In this document: positions 49,566-60,009 of the stretch, piece by piece
Position numbering within the stretch: the first letter of the stretch is position 1
How the letters are laid out: every line of letters begins with the position of its first letter
Assembly: GCA_028714915.1 (NCBI GenBank)
Contig: JAQTLL010000005.1
Coordinates: forward strand, 62,001 to 126,000
Direction: 5' to 3'
From: Sulfuricurvum sp.
Lineage (GTDB): Bacteria; Campylobacterota; Campylobacteria; Campylobacterales; Sulfurimonadaceae
DNA length: 64,000 nt
Position numbers and translations under genes: made by a program
The notes under the pieces: model-generated
Seen by the model: the letters and a program-made list of their open reading frames with translations, nothing else
Database searches by the model: none
What the model was told of the DNA's origin: nothing

Positions 49566-49645
49566 AAATTAATACTCCACTTCTTTATTTCAGCTCCTTC
49601 ATAGCCTCAAATGCTACACTAAGACATTTCATTTTGGAGTCCATT

Positions 49646-51559
49646 ATGTCCAACCGTCTCGTATTCGAAGATTCCCCCTATCTCCAACAGCATAAAGACA
49701 ACCCCTTCGATTGGTATCCATGGTGTGATGAAGCATTTGAGACAGCTAAGCGTGAGCACAAAGCAATCTTTATCTCTATCGGGTACAGCAGCTGCCACTG
49801 GTGTCACGTGATGGAACATGATGTTTTTGAAAATGAAGAGATAGCGGCATTTGTCAATCAGCACTTTATTTGTATCAAAGTTGACCGTGAAGAGCGTCCC
49901 GACATCGATAAACATTTCCAAGAACTGCATGTCCTTCTCAACCGTCGAAGCGGCGGCTGGCCCCTCTCTCTCTTTTGTACTCCAGAGAATAAGCCGTTTT
50001 ATGCTGCCACCTACATTCCACCCCACAATCGCGATTCAATGATGGGATTTAGTGAACTCACGGCTGTCATCGCCGATAAAGTTTCCACTAATGATGAAAA
50101 ACTCTTCCAAAATGCCGATGAGATCACCGGTTTTATGAAACCCAAAAATACACCGACAGAGGCTACCCGTCTGGATGAAAAAATTATGGTGCAATTTGCT
50201 AAACAAGCAGAACATAATTTTAACAACGATAATGGCGGATTCTCTAAAGCTCCGAAGTTTCCCCATACCTCTACTCTAAAAACATTGATGAGCCAAGAGC
50301 GTCTTGAAACAGACACCTCACGTCAAAATATTATTACCCATACCCTCAATGCTATGGCGCGAGGGGGGATGAATGACCTCATCGATGGAGGATTTTGCCG
50401 ATACAGCACCGAAGAGTCTTGGCTCATTCCCCATTTTGAGAAGATGACGTATGATAATGCGCTGCTGTGTGAACTGTATGCAAATGCGAGTATACAGTTT
50501 AATAATCCACACTATTTGCGATGCGCCACTGAGACAGCCGATTTTATGATAAATTTTATGAGGGAAGATAGTCTCTTTTACAGTGCAAGCGATGCAGATA
50601 CCGAAGGTGTTGAGGGTAAATATTTTGTCTATTCTTACGATGAAATTTGTCAAGCTCTCCAAAATGCCGGTGTAGACAATCTCGATGAAGCGCTGCAACG
50701 GCTAAATCTCATACCTGAGGGGAATTTTGAGGGACACTGTATCGTTACCCTCCCATCACTGGAGCGTCCGAAATGGTTTGAAAATTTTGGTAAAGAGTGT
50801 CAAAAAATACGTTCAACACGACTATACCCGTTCATCGACCGTAAAGTTAATACGGCATGGAACGCAATGATGATTAAAGCCCTGTTGGTACTTGGAAAAC
50901 AAATTCCATCGTATCAGCAAAATGCTATTACATCACTGGATGCACTGCTTTCTTGCATGTTCATCGATGGAATTCTTTATCACACGACACTCATTCACAA
51001 AACCCCAAAAATCGAAGCTTTTTTAGAAGACTATGCTTATCTGACTTCCGCTCTTATCGAAGGATATCAAGCCACGCTTGATGAGGTTTATCTCATTCGA
51101 GCACAACAGCTCACCAATAAAGCATTGGAACTTTTTTACGAAGAAGGAACTTGGTATTTTAGCCGAGGAACATTTCCAACCATTGCCGAACTCGATGATG
51201 GTTCGTATCCCAGTGCCATGGCAGTTATGGTCGATGTACTCTTAAGTCTTGGTTCTTTAATCGATACAAAATATCGCCATTTTGCTTTTAAAAGCTTGGA
51301 ATACGTCTCGATTAAACTCATGAAAAGCCCTATCTATTATCCAAAACTCACCGAACAAACGATTCGTTATCTTAAGGGTGATCGCATTATAAAAGCTCCG
51401 CTATCCCTCTTAGAACAATGCGGGTCATTTACCTATCCATTTGTTTACCTCAAACGCGATGAATCACAGGAAAAATTTTTAATCTGTGGAGAAAACAGCT
51501 GCTTTGCTTCCACTAATGATTGTTTAAAAATAGATGGATTAATAGACGCAAGCGTATAA
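49646..51559 (+). CDS. YyaL/SSP411-family thioredoxin-domain protein (DUF255)
   Basis: 637 residues. N-terminal DUF255 thioredoxin-like domain: [24 protein letters not shown] and active-site-like [14 protein letters not shown] (CxxC); then [10 protein letters not shown]. The C-terminal ~450 residues form a six-hairpin glycosidase-like alpha/alpha barrel ([36 protein letters not shown]). Family function is uncertain; possibly a cellobiose epimerase-like or redox protein. Start 49646 (MSNRLV) has GGAG 6 nt upstream. Confidence 0.88.
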   Translation: MSNRLVFEDSPYLQQHKDNPFDWYPWCDEAFETAKREHKAIFISIGYSSCHWCHVMEHDVFENEEIAAFVNQHFICIKVDREERPDIDKHFQELHVLLNRRSGGWPLSLFCTPENKPFYAATYIPPHNRDSMMGFSELTAVIADKVSTNDEKLFQNADEITGFMKPKNTPTEATRLDEKIMVQFAKQAEHNFNNDNGGFSKAPKFPHTSTLKTLMSQERLETDTSRQNIITHTLNAMARGGMNDLIDGGFCRYSTEESWLIPHFEKMTYDNALLCELYANASIQFNNPHYLRCATETADFMINFMREDSLFYSASDADTEGVEGKYFVYSYDEICQALQNAGVDNLDEALQRLNLIPEGNFEGHCIVTLPSLERPKWFENFGKECQKIRSTRLYPFIDRKVNTAWNAMMIKALLVLGKQIPSYQQNAITSLDALLSCMFIDGILYHTTLIHKTPKIEAFLEDYAYLTSALIEGYQATLDEVYLIRAQQLTNKALELFYEEGTWYFSRGTFPTIAELDDGSYPSAMAVMVDVLLSLGSLIDTKYRHFAFKSLEYVSIKLMKSPIYYPKLTEQTIRYLKGDRIIKAPLSLLEQCGSFTYPFVYLKRDESQEKFLICGENSCFASTNDCLKIDGLIDASV

Positions 51560-51580
51560 TAAAAAAAACAAGAGGTTACC

Positions 51581-52531
51581 ATGCATTCAAAAGGGTCAAT
51601 GGTTAGAGATGAAATTACTGAAATATCACAAGTAGGAAATGTTGTTCATACAGATCGACGTAAAGATAAAAAAGAAAATGATAAAGAAAAACGTAAAAAA
51701 AATTCCAAAGAAGAGCGTCTTCCCATTTGGGTAAAAGCCAGTGTCATCAAATACGAATCTAAGCTCAAAGAACTTCAAATCGAACTCCTAAAACTTCAAA
51801 ATCATGTTAAAAACAAGGGGCTTAAAGTTCTTATGATTTTTGAAGGACGTGATGCTGCCGGCAAGGGGGGGACGATCAAGCAAATCACCGAACATCTCAA
51901 TCCGCGCGGTGCTCGTGTTGTCGCACTGGACAAACCCTCCGATGTCGAAAAAACCCAATGGTATTTTCAACGCTATGTGCAACATCTCCCAAGTGCCGGA
52001 GAGATGGTATTTTTTGACCGAAGCTGGTATAACCGTGCAGGTGTTGAGCCGGTCATGGGCTTTTGCAGTGAAGAAGAGCACAAAGAGTTTTTACACGAAG
52101 TGGGTGAGTACGAGCGAATGTTGGTAAACTCAGGCATTATTCTTTTTAAATTTTATTTCTCAGTCTCCAAAAATGAACAGAGCAAGCGGTTCAAAGAACG
52201 AAAAACAGATCCTCTCAAGCAATTCAAACTCTCTCCTGTCGATGCTAAATCACAAGACCTATGGGACAAATATACCATCGCAAAATATTCTATGCTTCTC
52301 GCATCACATACATTGCATGCTCCCTGGGTCATTATACGATCCGATAATAAGAAAAAGGCTCGTCTGAACTGTTTCAAATATATCCTCTCACATACTGAGT
52401 ATCCAAATAAAAGCAAAGCCTCCCCTCTAAAAATATCTAAAAAATTTTTACTCGATGGAGATCACGAGCTCAAACTTATGGAATCGACTATGTCACTCAA
52501 AAAAAATATTGGGTTTAATGAAAAAGGATAA
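51581..52531 (+). CDS. ppk2: Polyphosphate kinase 2
   Basis: 316 residues. Class I PPK2: Walker A FEGRDAAGKGGTIK (about 86-99), WYFQRYVQHLPSAGEMVFFDRSWYNRAG with Walker B, lid FKERKTDPLKQFKLSPVD and KYTIAKYSMLL. It transfers phosphate between polyphosphate and nucleotides, mainly making GTP or ATP. A charged N-terminal extension (1-55; KDKKENDKEKRKK) is unusual. The next gene starts 2 nt after its stop, linking polyphosphate to SulP transport. Confidence 0.93.
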   Translation: MHSKGSMVRDEITEISQVGNVVHTDRRKDKKENDKEKRKKNSKEERLPIWVKASVIKYESKLKELQIELLKLQNHVKNKGLKVLMIFEGRDAAGKGGTIKQITEHLNPRGARVVALDKPSDVEKTQWYFQRYVQHLPSAGEMVFFDRSWYNRAGVEPVMGFCSEEEHKEFLHEVGEYERMLVNSGIILFKFYFSVSKNEQSKRFKERKTDPLKQFKLSPVDAKSQDLWDKYTIAKYSMLLASHTLHAPWVIIRSDNKKKARLNCFKYILSHTEYPNKSKASPLKISKKFLLDGDHELKLMESTMSLKKNIGFNEKG

Positions 52532-52533
52532 TT

Positions 52534-54744
52534 GTGCTTCAATCAGCTAGCCTAAAATCTAACAATATCCTCAATGACTTTTGGGCTGGAACTGCTGCAA
52601 TGCTCGTTGCTTTACCGGCTGCAATCGCTTTTGGAGTAACAATTTATGCCTCATTGGGAGGATATTATGCTGCATACGGAGCAATAGCCGGTATTTTAGG
52701 TGTTACGGCAATTGGAATTGTCGCCCCATTACTGGGGGGAACAAATCGGCTCATCTCTGCACCAAGTGCTCCTGCTGCAGCCGTTTTATCCGCATTTTCT
52801 CTTGAATATATCGCTCTGGGAATAAATCCCGATATTATTTTTATCATGCTGATGCTCGTAACACTGTTTGCAGGAATATTCCAAATTACTTTTGGTCTCC
52901 TTAGATTAGGACAACTTATAAAATATATGCCCTTTCCTGTTGTAAGCGGTTATTTAAGCGGGGTAGGTCTCTATATTATTGCATCACAGCTGCCGAAATT
53001 TTTGGGAGTACCTCAAGGATGGCATTTTTGGCAAACGCTTCAAAACCCTTTTGTATGGCAATGGCAAAGTATGGTGATTGGGCTGGTTACAATTATCGCT
53101 ATGATGAAGGGGGATAAAGTTTTTCGCTCCATTCCAACCGTTGTCACCGCACTCATAGCAGGAATTGGAACCTATACGGTACTGGGTTTTTTTGATTCTT
53201 CACTACTCTTGCCCAATAATCCCTTTATTATTGGGGAACTTGGAACGAACGGTGAGATTAATTTTATTGGAATCTTTACGGGACGATTTCAGGAACTTTC
53301 ACAACTTTCTTGGAATACCGTCACCCTCCTCTTTTTTCCTGCATTAACCCTCGCAGCACTTCTCTCCATCGATACCCTTAAAACGTGTGTTATTTTGGAT
53401 TCTATCACTCACTCTTTTCATAATTCCAACCAAGAGCTTATTGCTCAAGGTTCAGGAAATATCACCGCATCCTTGATAGGGGGTATGCCCGGATCTGGAA
53501 CTATGGGTCCAACCATGGTCAATCTCTCCAGCGGTGCAACTTCGAATCTTTCAGGTCTTTTCGAGGGAGTTATGTCTGTTGTTGCTTTTGTGATTTTAGG
53601 GAGCTTTATAGGATGGATTCCCGTTGCTGCACTGGCAGGGATTTTGATAGTTATTGGTCTGCGTATGATTGATAGGCACAGTATCAAGCTCCTGCGATCA
53701 CGCAAAACAATCCTTGACTTTTTTATCATTGTCATCGTTACTTTAACCGCCCTTACCGTCAGCCTTATTGCTGCTTCTGGTGTAGGATTTGTATTGGCTA
53801 TTGTATTGTATATAACCCAACAAATTTGGGCATCTGTTGTATACCGCCAACTTGATGGCAGAGAAATAAAAAGTAAAAGAGTACGCTCTCGAGAACAAGA
53901 AGCCATTTTATATGAAAAAGGGGGTAACTTTTCATTATATGAATTACACGGAAGCCTCTTTTTTGGAACAGCTAATCAACTTTACTCTATGCTTCAAGAA
54001 GATTTACAGCATAAAAAATACATTATTTTAGATATGAAGCGGGTACAAACCGTTGATTTAACAGCAGCCCATATTTTTCTTCAAATCAAAGATATACTCC
54101 ATGAAAAAAATGGCTATTTGATTTTAACACGTTTACCTCATAAGCTTCCGACAGGAGAGGACTTAGAGAGCTATTTTAACCATGTAGGACTCTTAAAGCA
54201 TCTCAGCCCCATAAAGGTATTTGATGATTTAGATGATGCCATTGAGTGGGTAGAAGACAGTATTCTTCATGAGAACCTTATCAAAGAAAAAGGGGAAATA
54301 TTACTTAAATTGAGTGATTTTGATCTTTTTACAGAGCGAAATATCGATACACTCGAAGAGATAGAAAGTCTTCTTGAATGCAGATCTTACAAAAAGGGAG
54401 AGGTAATCTACTCTGAAGGTGACTCAATGGGCGAAATCTTTCTTATTCGTCGCGGTTTGGTGCGTATTATGCTTCCCCATATCGGGCGAAAAAGTATCCA
54501 TCTTAGTACTCTTGGGCAAGGGAACTTTTTTGGAGAATTTTCGTTTTTGGAAGGGAGTCCCCATTACACCGATAGCATTGCGAATACTGATACCGATTTA
54601 TATATGATCTCACGCGAAGCATTTGATCGCTTTTCCCAACATCACAAAAAAGCATCGTTCCATTTCATGCAAAGTCTTGCAACCGTATTAGCAGAACGAC
54701 TTCGACTCACACGCTCTGAACTGGGTGATGAAGTCGATGTATAA
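52534..54744 (+). CDS. SulP anion transporter fused to STAS and cyclic-nucleotide-binding domains
   Basis: 736 residues. SulP membrane domain (1-~430) with about 12 helices (GTAAMLVALPAAIAFGV; GTNRLISAPSAPAAAV; IGGMPGSGTMGP). Then a STAS domain (~455-565; ILDMKRVQTVDLTAAHIFLQ), then a cAMP-type domain (~590-730; YKKGEVIYSEGDSMGEIFLI, GQGNFFGEFSFLEG). The fusion suggests cyclic-nucleotide control of sulfate, bicarbonate or similar anion transport. GTG start at 52534 follows AAAAGGA. The phosphate-binding cassette FGEFSFLEGSPH lacks the usual Arg after Ser-Pro, so ligand binding is uncertain. Confidence 0.9.
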   Translation: MLQSASLKSNNILNDFWAGTAAMLVALPAAIAFGVTIYASLGGYYAAYGAIAGILGVTAIGIVAPLLGGTNRLISAPSAPAAAVLSAFSLEYIALGINPDIIFIMLMLVTLFAGIFQITFGLLRLGQLIKYMPFPVVSGYLSGVGLYIIASQLPKFLGVPQGWHFWQTLQNPFVWQWQSMVIGLVTIIAMMKGDKVFRSIPTVVTALIAGIGTYTVLGFFDSSLLLPNNPFIIGELGTNGEINFIGIFTGRFQELSQLSWNTVTLLFFPALTLAALLSIDTLKTCVILDSITHSFHNSNQELIAQGSGNITASLIGGMPGSGTMGPTMVNLSSGATSNLSGLFEGVMSVVAFVILGSFIGWIPVAALAGILIVIGLRMIDRHSIKLLRSRKTILDFFIIVIVTLTALTVSLIAASGVGFVLAIVLYITQQIWASVVYRQLDGREIKSKRVRSREQEAILYEKGGNFSLYELHGSLFFGTANQLYSMLQEDLQHKKYIILDMKRVQTVDLTAAHIFLQIKDILHEKNGYLILTRLPHKLPTGEDLESYFNHVGLLKHLSPIKVFDDLDDAIEWVEDSILHENLIKEKGEILLKLSDFDLFTERNIDTLEEIESLLECRSYKKGEVIYSEGDSMGEIFLIRRGLVRIMLPHIGRKSIHLSTLGQGNFFGEFSFLEGSPHYTDSIANTDTDLYMISREAFDRFSQHHKKASFHFMQSLATVLAERLRLTRSELGDEVDV

Positions 54745-54746
54745 CA

Positions 54747-56216
54747 TTAGAGGAACTTGAGTATTTCAGTCTCAATATTCTCTTTATCAATCACAGTGTC
54801 TTGAACAATGGGCTTAGAAAAAAGTCCTTGTATCATGGATGGAATAGAGATATTAGCTGTTGATGCGATGGATTTTAGTGCATCAATGTCATTTGCATCA
54901 CTCTCTCCCGTAAGGGCATTCGCAATTGTAGGTGAGAACTTCGTCCACTCAGCAGTCGAATAAACAATCGTTTTAAGAGGCTTTGTCGCACAACAATCGT
55001 AGGCTTTGAAACACGTAGCCGTATGCGGATCCATCAAATAGCCACTGTCGTATGCCTCTTTGATATACCCTTTCCCCTCAGCTCCGTTACAATAATCTGC
55101 CGAGAATAGTGCTTGAAGCTTCATCGTCTCATCATCACTAAGTGCATAAAAACGCTCATTTTCCAATCCCTGCATCAACTCTTTGGTTCGCACTGTTCCA
55201 AACAGATCAAACAAAATACGCTCAACATTGCTGGAGATCAGAATATCCATCGCAGGGGATGTTGTCGGAACCACTTTGTCATTGCGTAAATCATAGTGTC
55301 CGCTATTGATAAGGCGAGTTAAAACATTGTTTTCGTTTGATGCGATGATGATTTTCTCAATAGGAAGTCCCATTTTAGTTGCGTAATAGCCACCCAAAGC
55401 ATTTCCGAAATTTCCGCTTGGAACATCCAAATAAATTTTCTCATCCATGACAATAACACTTTGACGTACCAATTCAAGATAGCTGTGAATATGGTAAATA
55501 ATTTGGAAAATAATACGCCCAAAGTTTACTGAATTCGCAGCGGAGAGGGAGATATTTTTGCTCTTTAGTGTCGCTTTGAACGTTACTGAGCCCAAAAGCT
55601 TCTTCAAAGCACTTTGCGCATCGTCAAAATCTCCGTGAATTCCAATAACTTTGAGATTAGGCGCATCTTCTGTCACCATCTGAAGACGCTGAACATCTGA
55701 CGTTCCCCCATCAGGATAGAGACAAACGACACGAACATTAGGACGATTTTTAAACGTCTCAAGCGCGGCAGGACCCGTATCACCGCTAGTGGCAGCAAGA
55801 ATCAAATACTCTTCACCCCGCTTTTGTGCGATTGAAGATAACACAACCCCAAAAGGCTGCAATGCCATATCTTTGAACGCACGGGTAGGTCCATGATAGA
55901 GTTCACTCACATACAAATCATCACGAACTTTTACCACAGGAACAGGGTTAGAAGAATCATCAAATTTGTCATACAACGATAACGCTTCATCAATAACCGA
56001 CGGTTCAATATCAATCGCAAGGGTTGTGAGAAGATCTTTTGCCAATTCTTTGTACGAAGAGTTTAAATGCTTTGTGAGAAATGCAACGCCGAGATACGGA
56101 AGCTCTTTGGGAACATACAATCCGCCAAAGGATGCGATGGGGCTTAGAATCGCCTCTGAAAAAGTGACTTCGCTAGGATGAACTCCATCATTTCCGCGTG
56201 TTTCAATAAATTTCAT
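54747..56216 (-). CDS. thrC: Threonine synthase
   Basis: 489 residues. PLP motif HGPTRAFKDMALQPFG with catalytic Lys, AATSGDTGPAALE (phosphate-binding), and SGNFGNALGGYYA. It makes threonine from O-phosphohomoserine. The start at 56216 (MKFIETRG) is preferred; five extra residues from 56231 give no ribosome site. Last gene of the minus-strand set nadE-degT-lpxK-argB-thrC. Confidence 0.95.
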   Translation of the reverse strand: MKFIETRGNDGVHPSEVTFSEAILSPIASFGGLYVPKELPYLGVAFLTKHLNSSYKELAKDLLTTLAIDIEPSVIDEALSLYDKFDDSSNPVPVVKVRDDLYVSELYHGPTRAFKDMALQPFGVVLSSIAQKRGEEYLILAATSGDTGPAALETFKNRPNVRVVCLYPDGGTSDVQRLQMVTEDAPNLKVIGIHGDFDDAQSALKKLLGSVTFKATLKSKNISLSAANSVNFGRIIFQIIYHIHSYLELVRQSVIVMDEKIYLDVPSGNFGNALGGYYATKMGLPIEKIIIASNENNVLTRLINSGHYDLRNDKVVPTTSPAMDILISSNVERILFDLFGTVRTKELMQGLENERFYALSDDETMKLQALFSADYCNGAEGKGYIKEAYDSGYLMDPHTATCFKAYDCCATKPLKTIVYSTAEWTKFSPTIANALTGESDANDIDALKSIASTANISIPSMIQGLFSKPIVQDTVIDKENIETEILKFL

Positions 56217-56276
56217 CGTTAAATGCCCCAATGTAAAAAGTTTTCGAATTATAACAAAGCCTCTCTCAGGGTTGGC

Positions 56277-57128
56277 TTAGAGGGTTATCTGCGTCCCAAC
56301 ACCCTCAGAAGTAAAGAGTTCGAGCAAAATCGCGTGCTCAATGCGTCCATCAATAATATGCGCTTTTTGTACCCCACCATCAACCGCTTCAAGACATGAA
56401 TCAACTTTAGGGACCATTCCGCCATGAATGGTTCCATCACGCTTGAGCGCTTCCACCTCTGCTTCGGTAAGGGTCGAAAAAAGTTCTTTATCATTATTCA
56501 ACACACCCGAGGTATCGGTCATAAAAATGACTTTGCACGCACCGATGGCACTCGCGATTGCCGAAGCTGCGAGATCGGCATTAATGTTATATCCCGGATG
56601 TCCGATGGCTTCATCCGCTCCTATTGGTGCGATTACAGGGATAAATCCTTCACGCAACAGATTATGGATGACATCAGACTTGACACTTTCCACCCGTCCA
56701 GTGAGACCAAATTTCACCGCATCTTTGGGCTTAGCCATTAAAAAATGGGCATCTTTACCGCTGATTCCGATGGCTTTGGCACCGTGGGAATTGAGAAGTG
56801 ACGTAATCTCTTTGTTAATCTCGCCGCTAAGAACCATTTCTACGATTCGCATTACCTCAGGAGTACTTACCCGCTCACCGTCGATAAACTCCGTCGGGAT
56901 CTTCAAATCACTCAACAATTGGGAGATACGACTGCCTCCGCCATGAACGATGACCACTTTTACCCCAACCAGATGAAGCAACACAATATCCTGAGCAAAT
57001 TTGGCTTTGAGCTCATCAGAACTTTGTGCTGAACCGCCATATTTTATGACAACAATCTCATCACGAAACTCTTTAATAAACGGCATTGCGTCCATGAGGG
57101 TTTTAACAGTTTCAATTTTTCGTAGCAT
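56277..57128 (-). CDS. argB: Acetylglutamate kinase
   Basis: 283 residues of the amino acid kinase fold: FRDEIVVIKYGGSAQSS, KVVIVHGGGSRIS, NINADLAASAIASAIGACKVIF and IHGGMVPKVDSCLEAV. It phosphorylates N-acetylglutamate in arginine synthesis. Start at 57128 fits AAGGA spacing, though ATG 57134 is possible. The gene overlaps the lpxK 3' end by about 17 nt. Confidence 0.95.
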   Translation of the reverse strand: MLRKIETVKTLMDAMPFIKEFRDEIVVIKYGGSAQSSDELKAKFAQDIVLLHLVGVKVVIVHGGGSRISQLLSDLKIPTEFIDGERVSTPEVMRIVEMVLSGEINKEITSLLNSHGAKAIGISGKDAHFLMAKPKDAVKFGLTGRVESVKSDVIHNLLREGFIPVIAPIGADEAIGHPGYNINADLAASAIASAIGACKVIFMTDTSGVLNNDKELFSTLTEAEVEALKRDGTIHGGMVPKVDSCLEAVDGGVQKAHIIDGRIEHAILLELFTSEGVGTQITL

Positions 57129-58023
57129 AGACATAATCCTTCACGGTAGTTATTAACTCATCATCTAGCTCCAATGTGAGCTCTAAAATGGAGAGATTTA
57201 GATTAAAAGACGACATTTTAACAAAGTCTTTTGAAGTTACCAAGAGACTTGTCGCTCCTGTGCGTGCAACAATCTCTTCAAGTTCCCATTGACTGAAAAA
57301 ATGGTGATCCTCAAAATAGACTTTTTCCACTATATCCGGTAAATACCCATCCAACCGCTGGGGTCGTGCAATCGCCGTTACCAGAACCATTTTGGAAGTT
57401 GGATTCTTGACAGTTACATGTCGCTTAAAAGTCTCTTCTTCACGCACTATGATGACCGATTTACTGCGCCACAGTTTTTCACGATACGCTCCGCTGGGAA
57501 GACAAAAAGTGTTAGGTGTTTTGACATCAATGACAATATCCAGTTTTTTGATACCGTGCTTGCCGTATCCGTCATCCAAAAATACCATTTCGCATCCCAT
57601 AGCCAGGGCTTCAGCAATACCACGTTCACGTTTTTCACTGACAATCACTACTGCATGCGGGAGACTCGTAGCATACACCATTGCCTCATCACCGCTTTTA
57701 TGGGTATCACACAAAATATCGCGATCTTTGACTACAACCATCCCTTTACTTTTTCGTCCGTATCCACGTAAAACAATGGCAGGTTTGGAAAAATGTTTGG
57801 CAAGCTCGATGACCAAAGGAGTTTTACCGCTTCCGCCAACGGTGAGGTTACCAATGCTGACAACAGGAATATCCAAATCCAAAGGGATACTTCGCGAATA
57901 ACGGACATACGCAATCAGGCAATAAATCCAACTAAATGGTAAAAGGAAAGAAGAGAGTATTTTTTGAAAAGAAGAGGGGTGATAAAGATACTGTTCACCC
58001 CATAAAACAGCTAAACGCTTCAA
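57112..58023 (-). CDS. lpxK: Tetraacyldisaccharide 4'-kinase LpxK
   Basis: 303 residues. N-terminal membrane segment (SSFLLPFSWIYCLIAYVRY), Walker A IGNLTVGGSGKTPLV (about 58-72), YGRKSKG, SGDEAMVYA and FLDDGYGKHGI. It phosphorylates the lipid A disaccharide at the inner membrane, working after LpxB (43245). Overlaps degT by 4 nt upstream and argB downstream. Confidence 0.93.
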   Translation of the reverse strand: MKRLAVLWGEQYLYHPSSFQKILSSFLLPFSWIYCLIAYVRYSRSIPLDLDIPVVSIGNLTVGGSGKTPLVIELAKHFSKPAIVLRGYGRKSKGMVVVKDRDILCDTHKSGDEAMVYATSLPHAVVIVSEKRERGIAEALAMGCEMVFLDDGYGKHGIKKLDIVIDVKTPNTFCLPSGAYREKLWRSKSVIIVREEETFKRHVTVKNPTSKMVLVTAIARPQRLDGYLPDIVEKVYFEDHHFFSQWELEEIVARTGATSLLVTSKDFVKMSSFNLNLSILELTLELDDELITTVKDYVYATKN

Positions 58024-59138
58024 ACGCGTGTCGCGGCCACATCTAATATGGCATCACAAATCTCTTCAACCTCTGCATCACTAAGTGCCGCATAGTTAGG
58101 AATAGAGAGAACTTGACTATAATTGCGTAACGCTATAGGAAAATCGTTAATACGAAGTGAATATTTTGTTTTGTAATAACTGAGCAAATGAAGCGGAATA
58201 TAATGTAATCCCGTTTCAATCCCTCGTTCTTTAAGTTCACGGGCAAAAGAGTCACGATTTTTATCAATTTTTATAATGTAAAGAGAAAAGCTATGATCTT
58301 GCTCCACAACCGGCAGCGTAATATGTGGTGCATCTACCAATCTTTCATTAAAAATTGCCGCAATCTCTTGTTGACGCTCAATAATCTCATCTTGCTTTTC
58401 AAGCTGTACCAAAATTACTGCCGCATCAAGAGGGCTAATGGTGTACTGACTTCCAATATCGGTCACATCATACACATATCCCAATGAATCATCATCGATT
58501 TCAAGGGCATGATGGCGTAACGATCGGGCTCTCTCAATAATTTCTTCATCATCACTCACCATCATACCGCCATTGCAGACATTACGACGCAAATGGGGAC
58601 TAAAATCAAAGCAGGTAATATCAGCACCGGTTGAACCAATTTTTTTCCCTTTATACGTAGCCCCCAGCGCATCAGCAGCATCTTCAATAATTCTTACATC
58701 ATACATCTTTGCAATTTCATAAAGACGATCCAGATCAACACTCTGTCCGGCAATATGTGATACGATGACCGCTTTAAGCTTTTTAGATTTATGCTCAAGC
58801 AAATAGGCTTCGAGTTTTTCTAAGTCAATGGTAAAAAGATCGGGATTGATGTCAATAAAAATCGGCTCTGCATCAAAATGGCGCACCACTTCAGGAACAG
58901 AGGGATAGGCATTAATCGAACACAATACCTTATCACCGCGTTTCAAATCAATCGCCAGCATCGCCAAATGAAGAGCAGACGTACCATGAGACGTTGAAAG
59001 AGCATATGTTGCCCCAATATACGCCTCAAAAGCAGATTCTAAATCTTCAATAATATTTGGAGCTTCACCGTCAAATACCTCATCTATTTTTTCACGCTCG
59101 TCTCCACCTACTTCTACTTTATAAAATGGAATACTCAT
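58020..59138 (-). CDS. DegT/DnrJ/EryC1/StrS-family protein lacking the PLP lysine
   Basis: 372 residues, fold type I aminotransferase-like. GTSALHLAMLAIDLKRGD (PLP phosphate), IIEDAADALGATYKG, GLHYIPLHLLSYY and IPNYAALSDAE are all typical. But the region that carries the Schiff-base lysine (usually SFHPxKxIT..GEGG) reads FDFSPHLRRNVCNGGM: Leu sits where the Lys should be, with His one place before. So it may be a non-transaminating member (ColD-type dehydratases use His) or a dead paralogue. Good GAGGAG ribosome site. Overlaps lpxK by 4 nt. Confidence 0.85.
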   Translation of the reverse strand: MSIPFYKVEVGGDEREKIDEVFDGEAPNIIEDLESAFEAYIGATYALSTSHGTSALHLAMLAIDLKRGDKVLCSINAYPSVPEVVRHFDAEPIFIDINPDLFTIDLEKLEAYLLEHKSKKLKAVIVSHIAGQSVDLDRLYEIAKMYDVRIIEDAADALGATYKGKKIGSTGADITCFDFSPHLRRNVCNGGMMVSDDEEIIERARSLRHHALEIDDDSLGYVYDVTDIGSQYTISPLDAAVILVQLEKQDEIIERQQEIAAIFNERLVDAPHITLPVVEQDHSFSLYIIKIDKNRDSFARELKERGIETGLHYIPLHLLSYYKTKYSLRINDFPIALRNYSQVLSIPNYAALSDAEVEEICDAILDVAATRV

Positions 59139-59148
59139 TGTATGCTCC

Positions 59149-59949
59149 TCATTGGGTTATATCTCTGGGATAATTAAAATCATGATTAAGGGTACGGGAT
59201 GTCAATTTTGCGATAATCGGCATCTTACGTTTGAACTGATTTTGATAAATTTTACGAATAATTAACTCTACTAATTCACTTTTTTCGCCACTCTCTAATA
59301 GTTCATCGCGTGTTAAGCGTGATTCAACGTACAGCTTTAACGCACGATCAAGGTCAGAGTATGGATAACCGATTTCATTTTCATCACTTTGACCTTCCCA
59401 TAAATCTGCGGAGGGAGGTTTGGAAATTATCGTGTCATTCACACCTAAATAGTGTGCGAGCTCAAATACTTCGGTTTTATATAAATCACCAATAGGATTC
59501 AACGCACTTGCCAAATCTCCATAGAGTGTCCCATAGCCAAGCATCAATTCACTTTTGTTACTTGTCCCCAACACCAAAGCATTCTCACGTGCAGAAATAT
59601 CAAACAGTGTCACCATTCGTAACCGTGCCGATAGATTCCCTACCCGAAGAGGTGACATATCGTCTGTCTGATACGCACGCAACATCGGCTCGATGCTCTG
59701 CGTCTCACACCGCAGTCCAAACGTTGCACACAGGGAATCTGCATCATTCAGCGAACTTTGCGATGAATAGTGTGATGGCATTTTGACACACAGCAAGTCA
59801 TCTTCAAATGCTTTGTGTGCCAACACTGCCACAACAGCAGAATCCAGCCCGCCACTAAGCCCTACGACTACTTTTTTAAAGCCAGTTTTGCGAACTTCTG
59901 ATTGTAAAAAACCGACCAAATAACGGCTGATTAACTCATACTTGTTCAC
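59149..59949 (-). CDS. nadE: NH3-dependent NAD+ synthetase
   Basis: 266 residues. ATP-pyrophosphatase P-loop VVGLSGGLDSAVVAVLAHKA, GTSNKSELMLGYGTLYGDLASALNPIGDLYK and KPPSADLWEGQSDE. It has no glutaminase domain, so it uses ammonia to convert NaAD to NAD. Starts with GTG at 59949, next to AAGGTG. First gene of the minus-strand operon. Confidence 0.95.
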   Translation of the reverse strand: MNKYELISRYLVGFLQSEVRKTGFKKVVVGLSGGLDSAVVAVLAHKAFEDDLLCVKMPSHYSSQSSLNDADSLCATFGLRCETQSIEPMLRAYQTDDMSPLRVGNLSARLRMVTLFDISARENALVLGTSNKSELMLGYGTLYGDLASALNPIGDLYKTEVFELAHYLGVNDTIISKPPSADLWEGQSDENEIGYPYSDLDRALKLYVESRLTRDELLESGEKSELVELIIRKIYQNQFKRKMPIIAKLTSRTLNHDFNYPRDITQ

Positions 59950-60009
59950 ACAAACACCTTATTGAAATTTTAACTAATTGCATTATAACTAATATTTTGC
60001 GTTAAGTTG

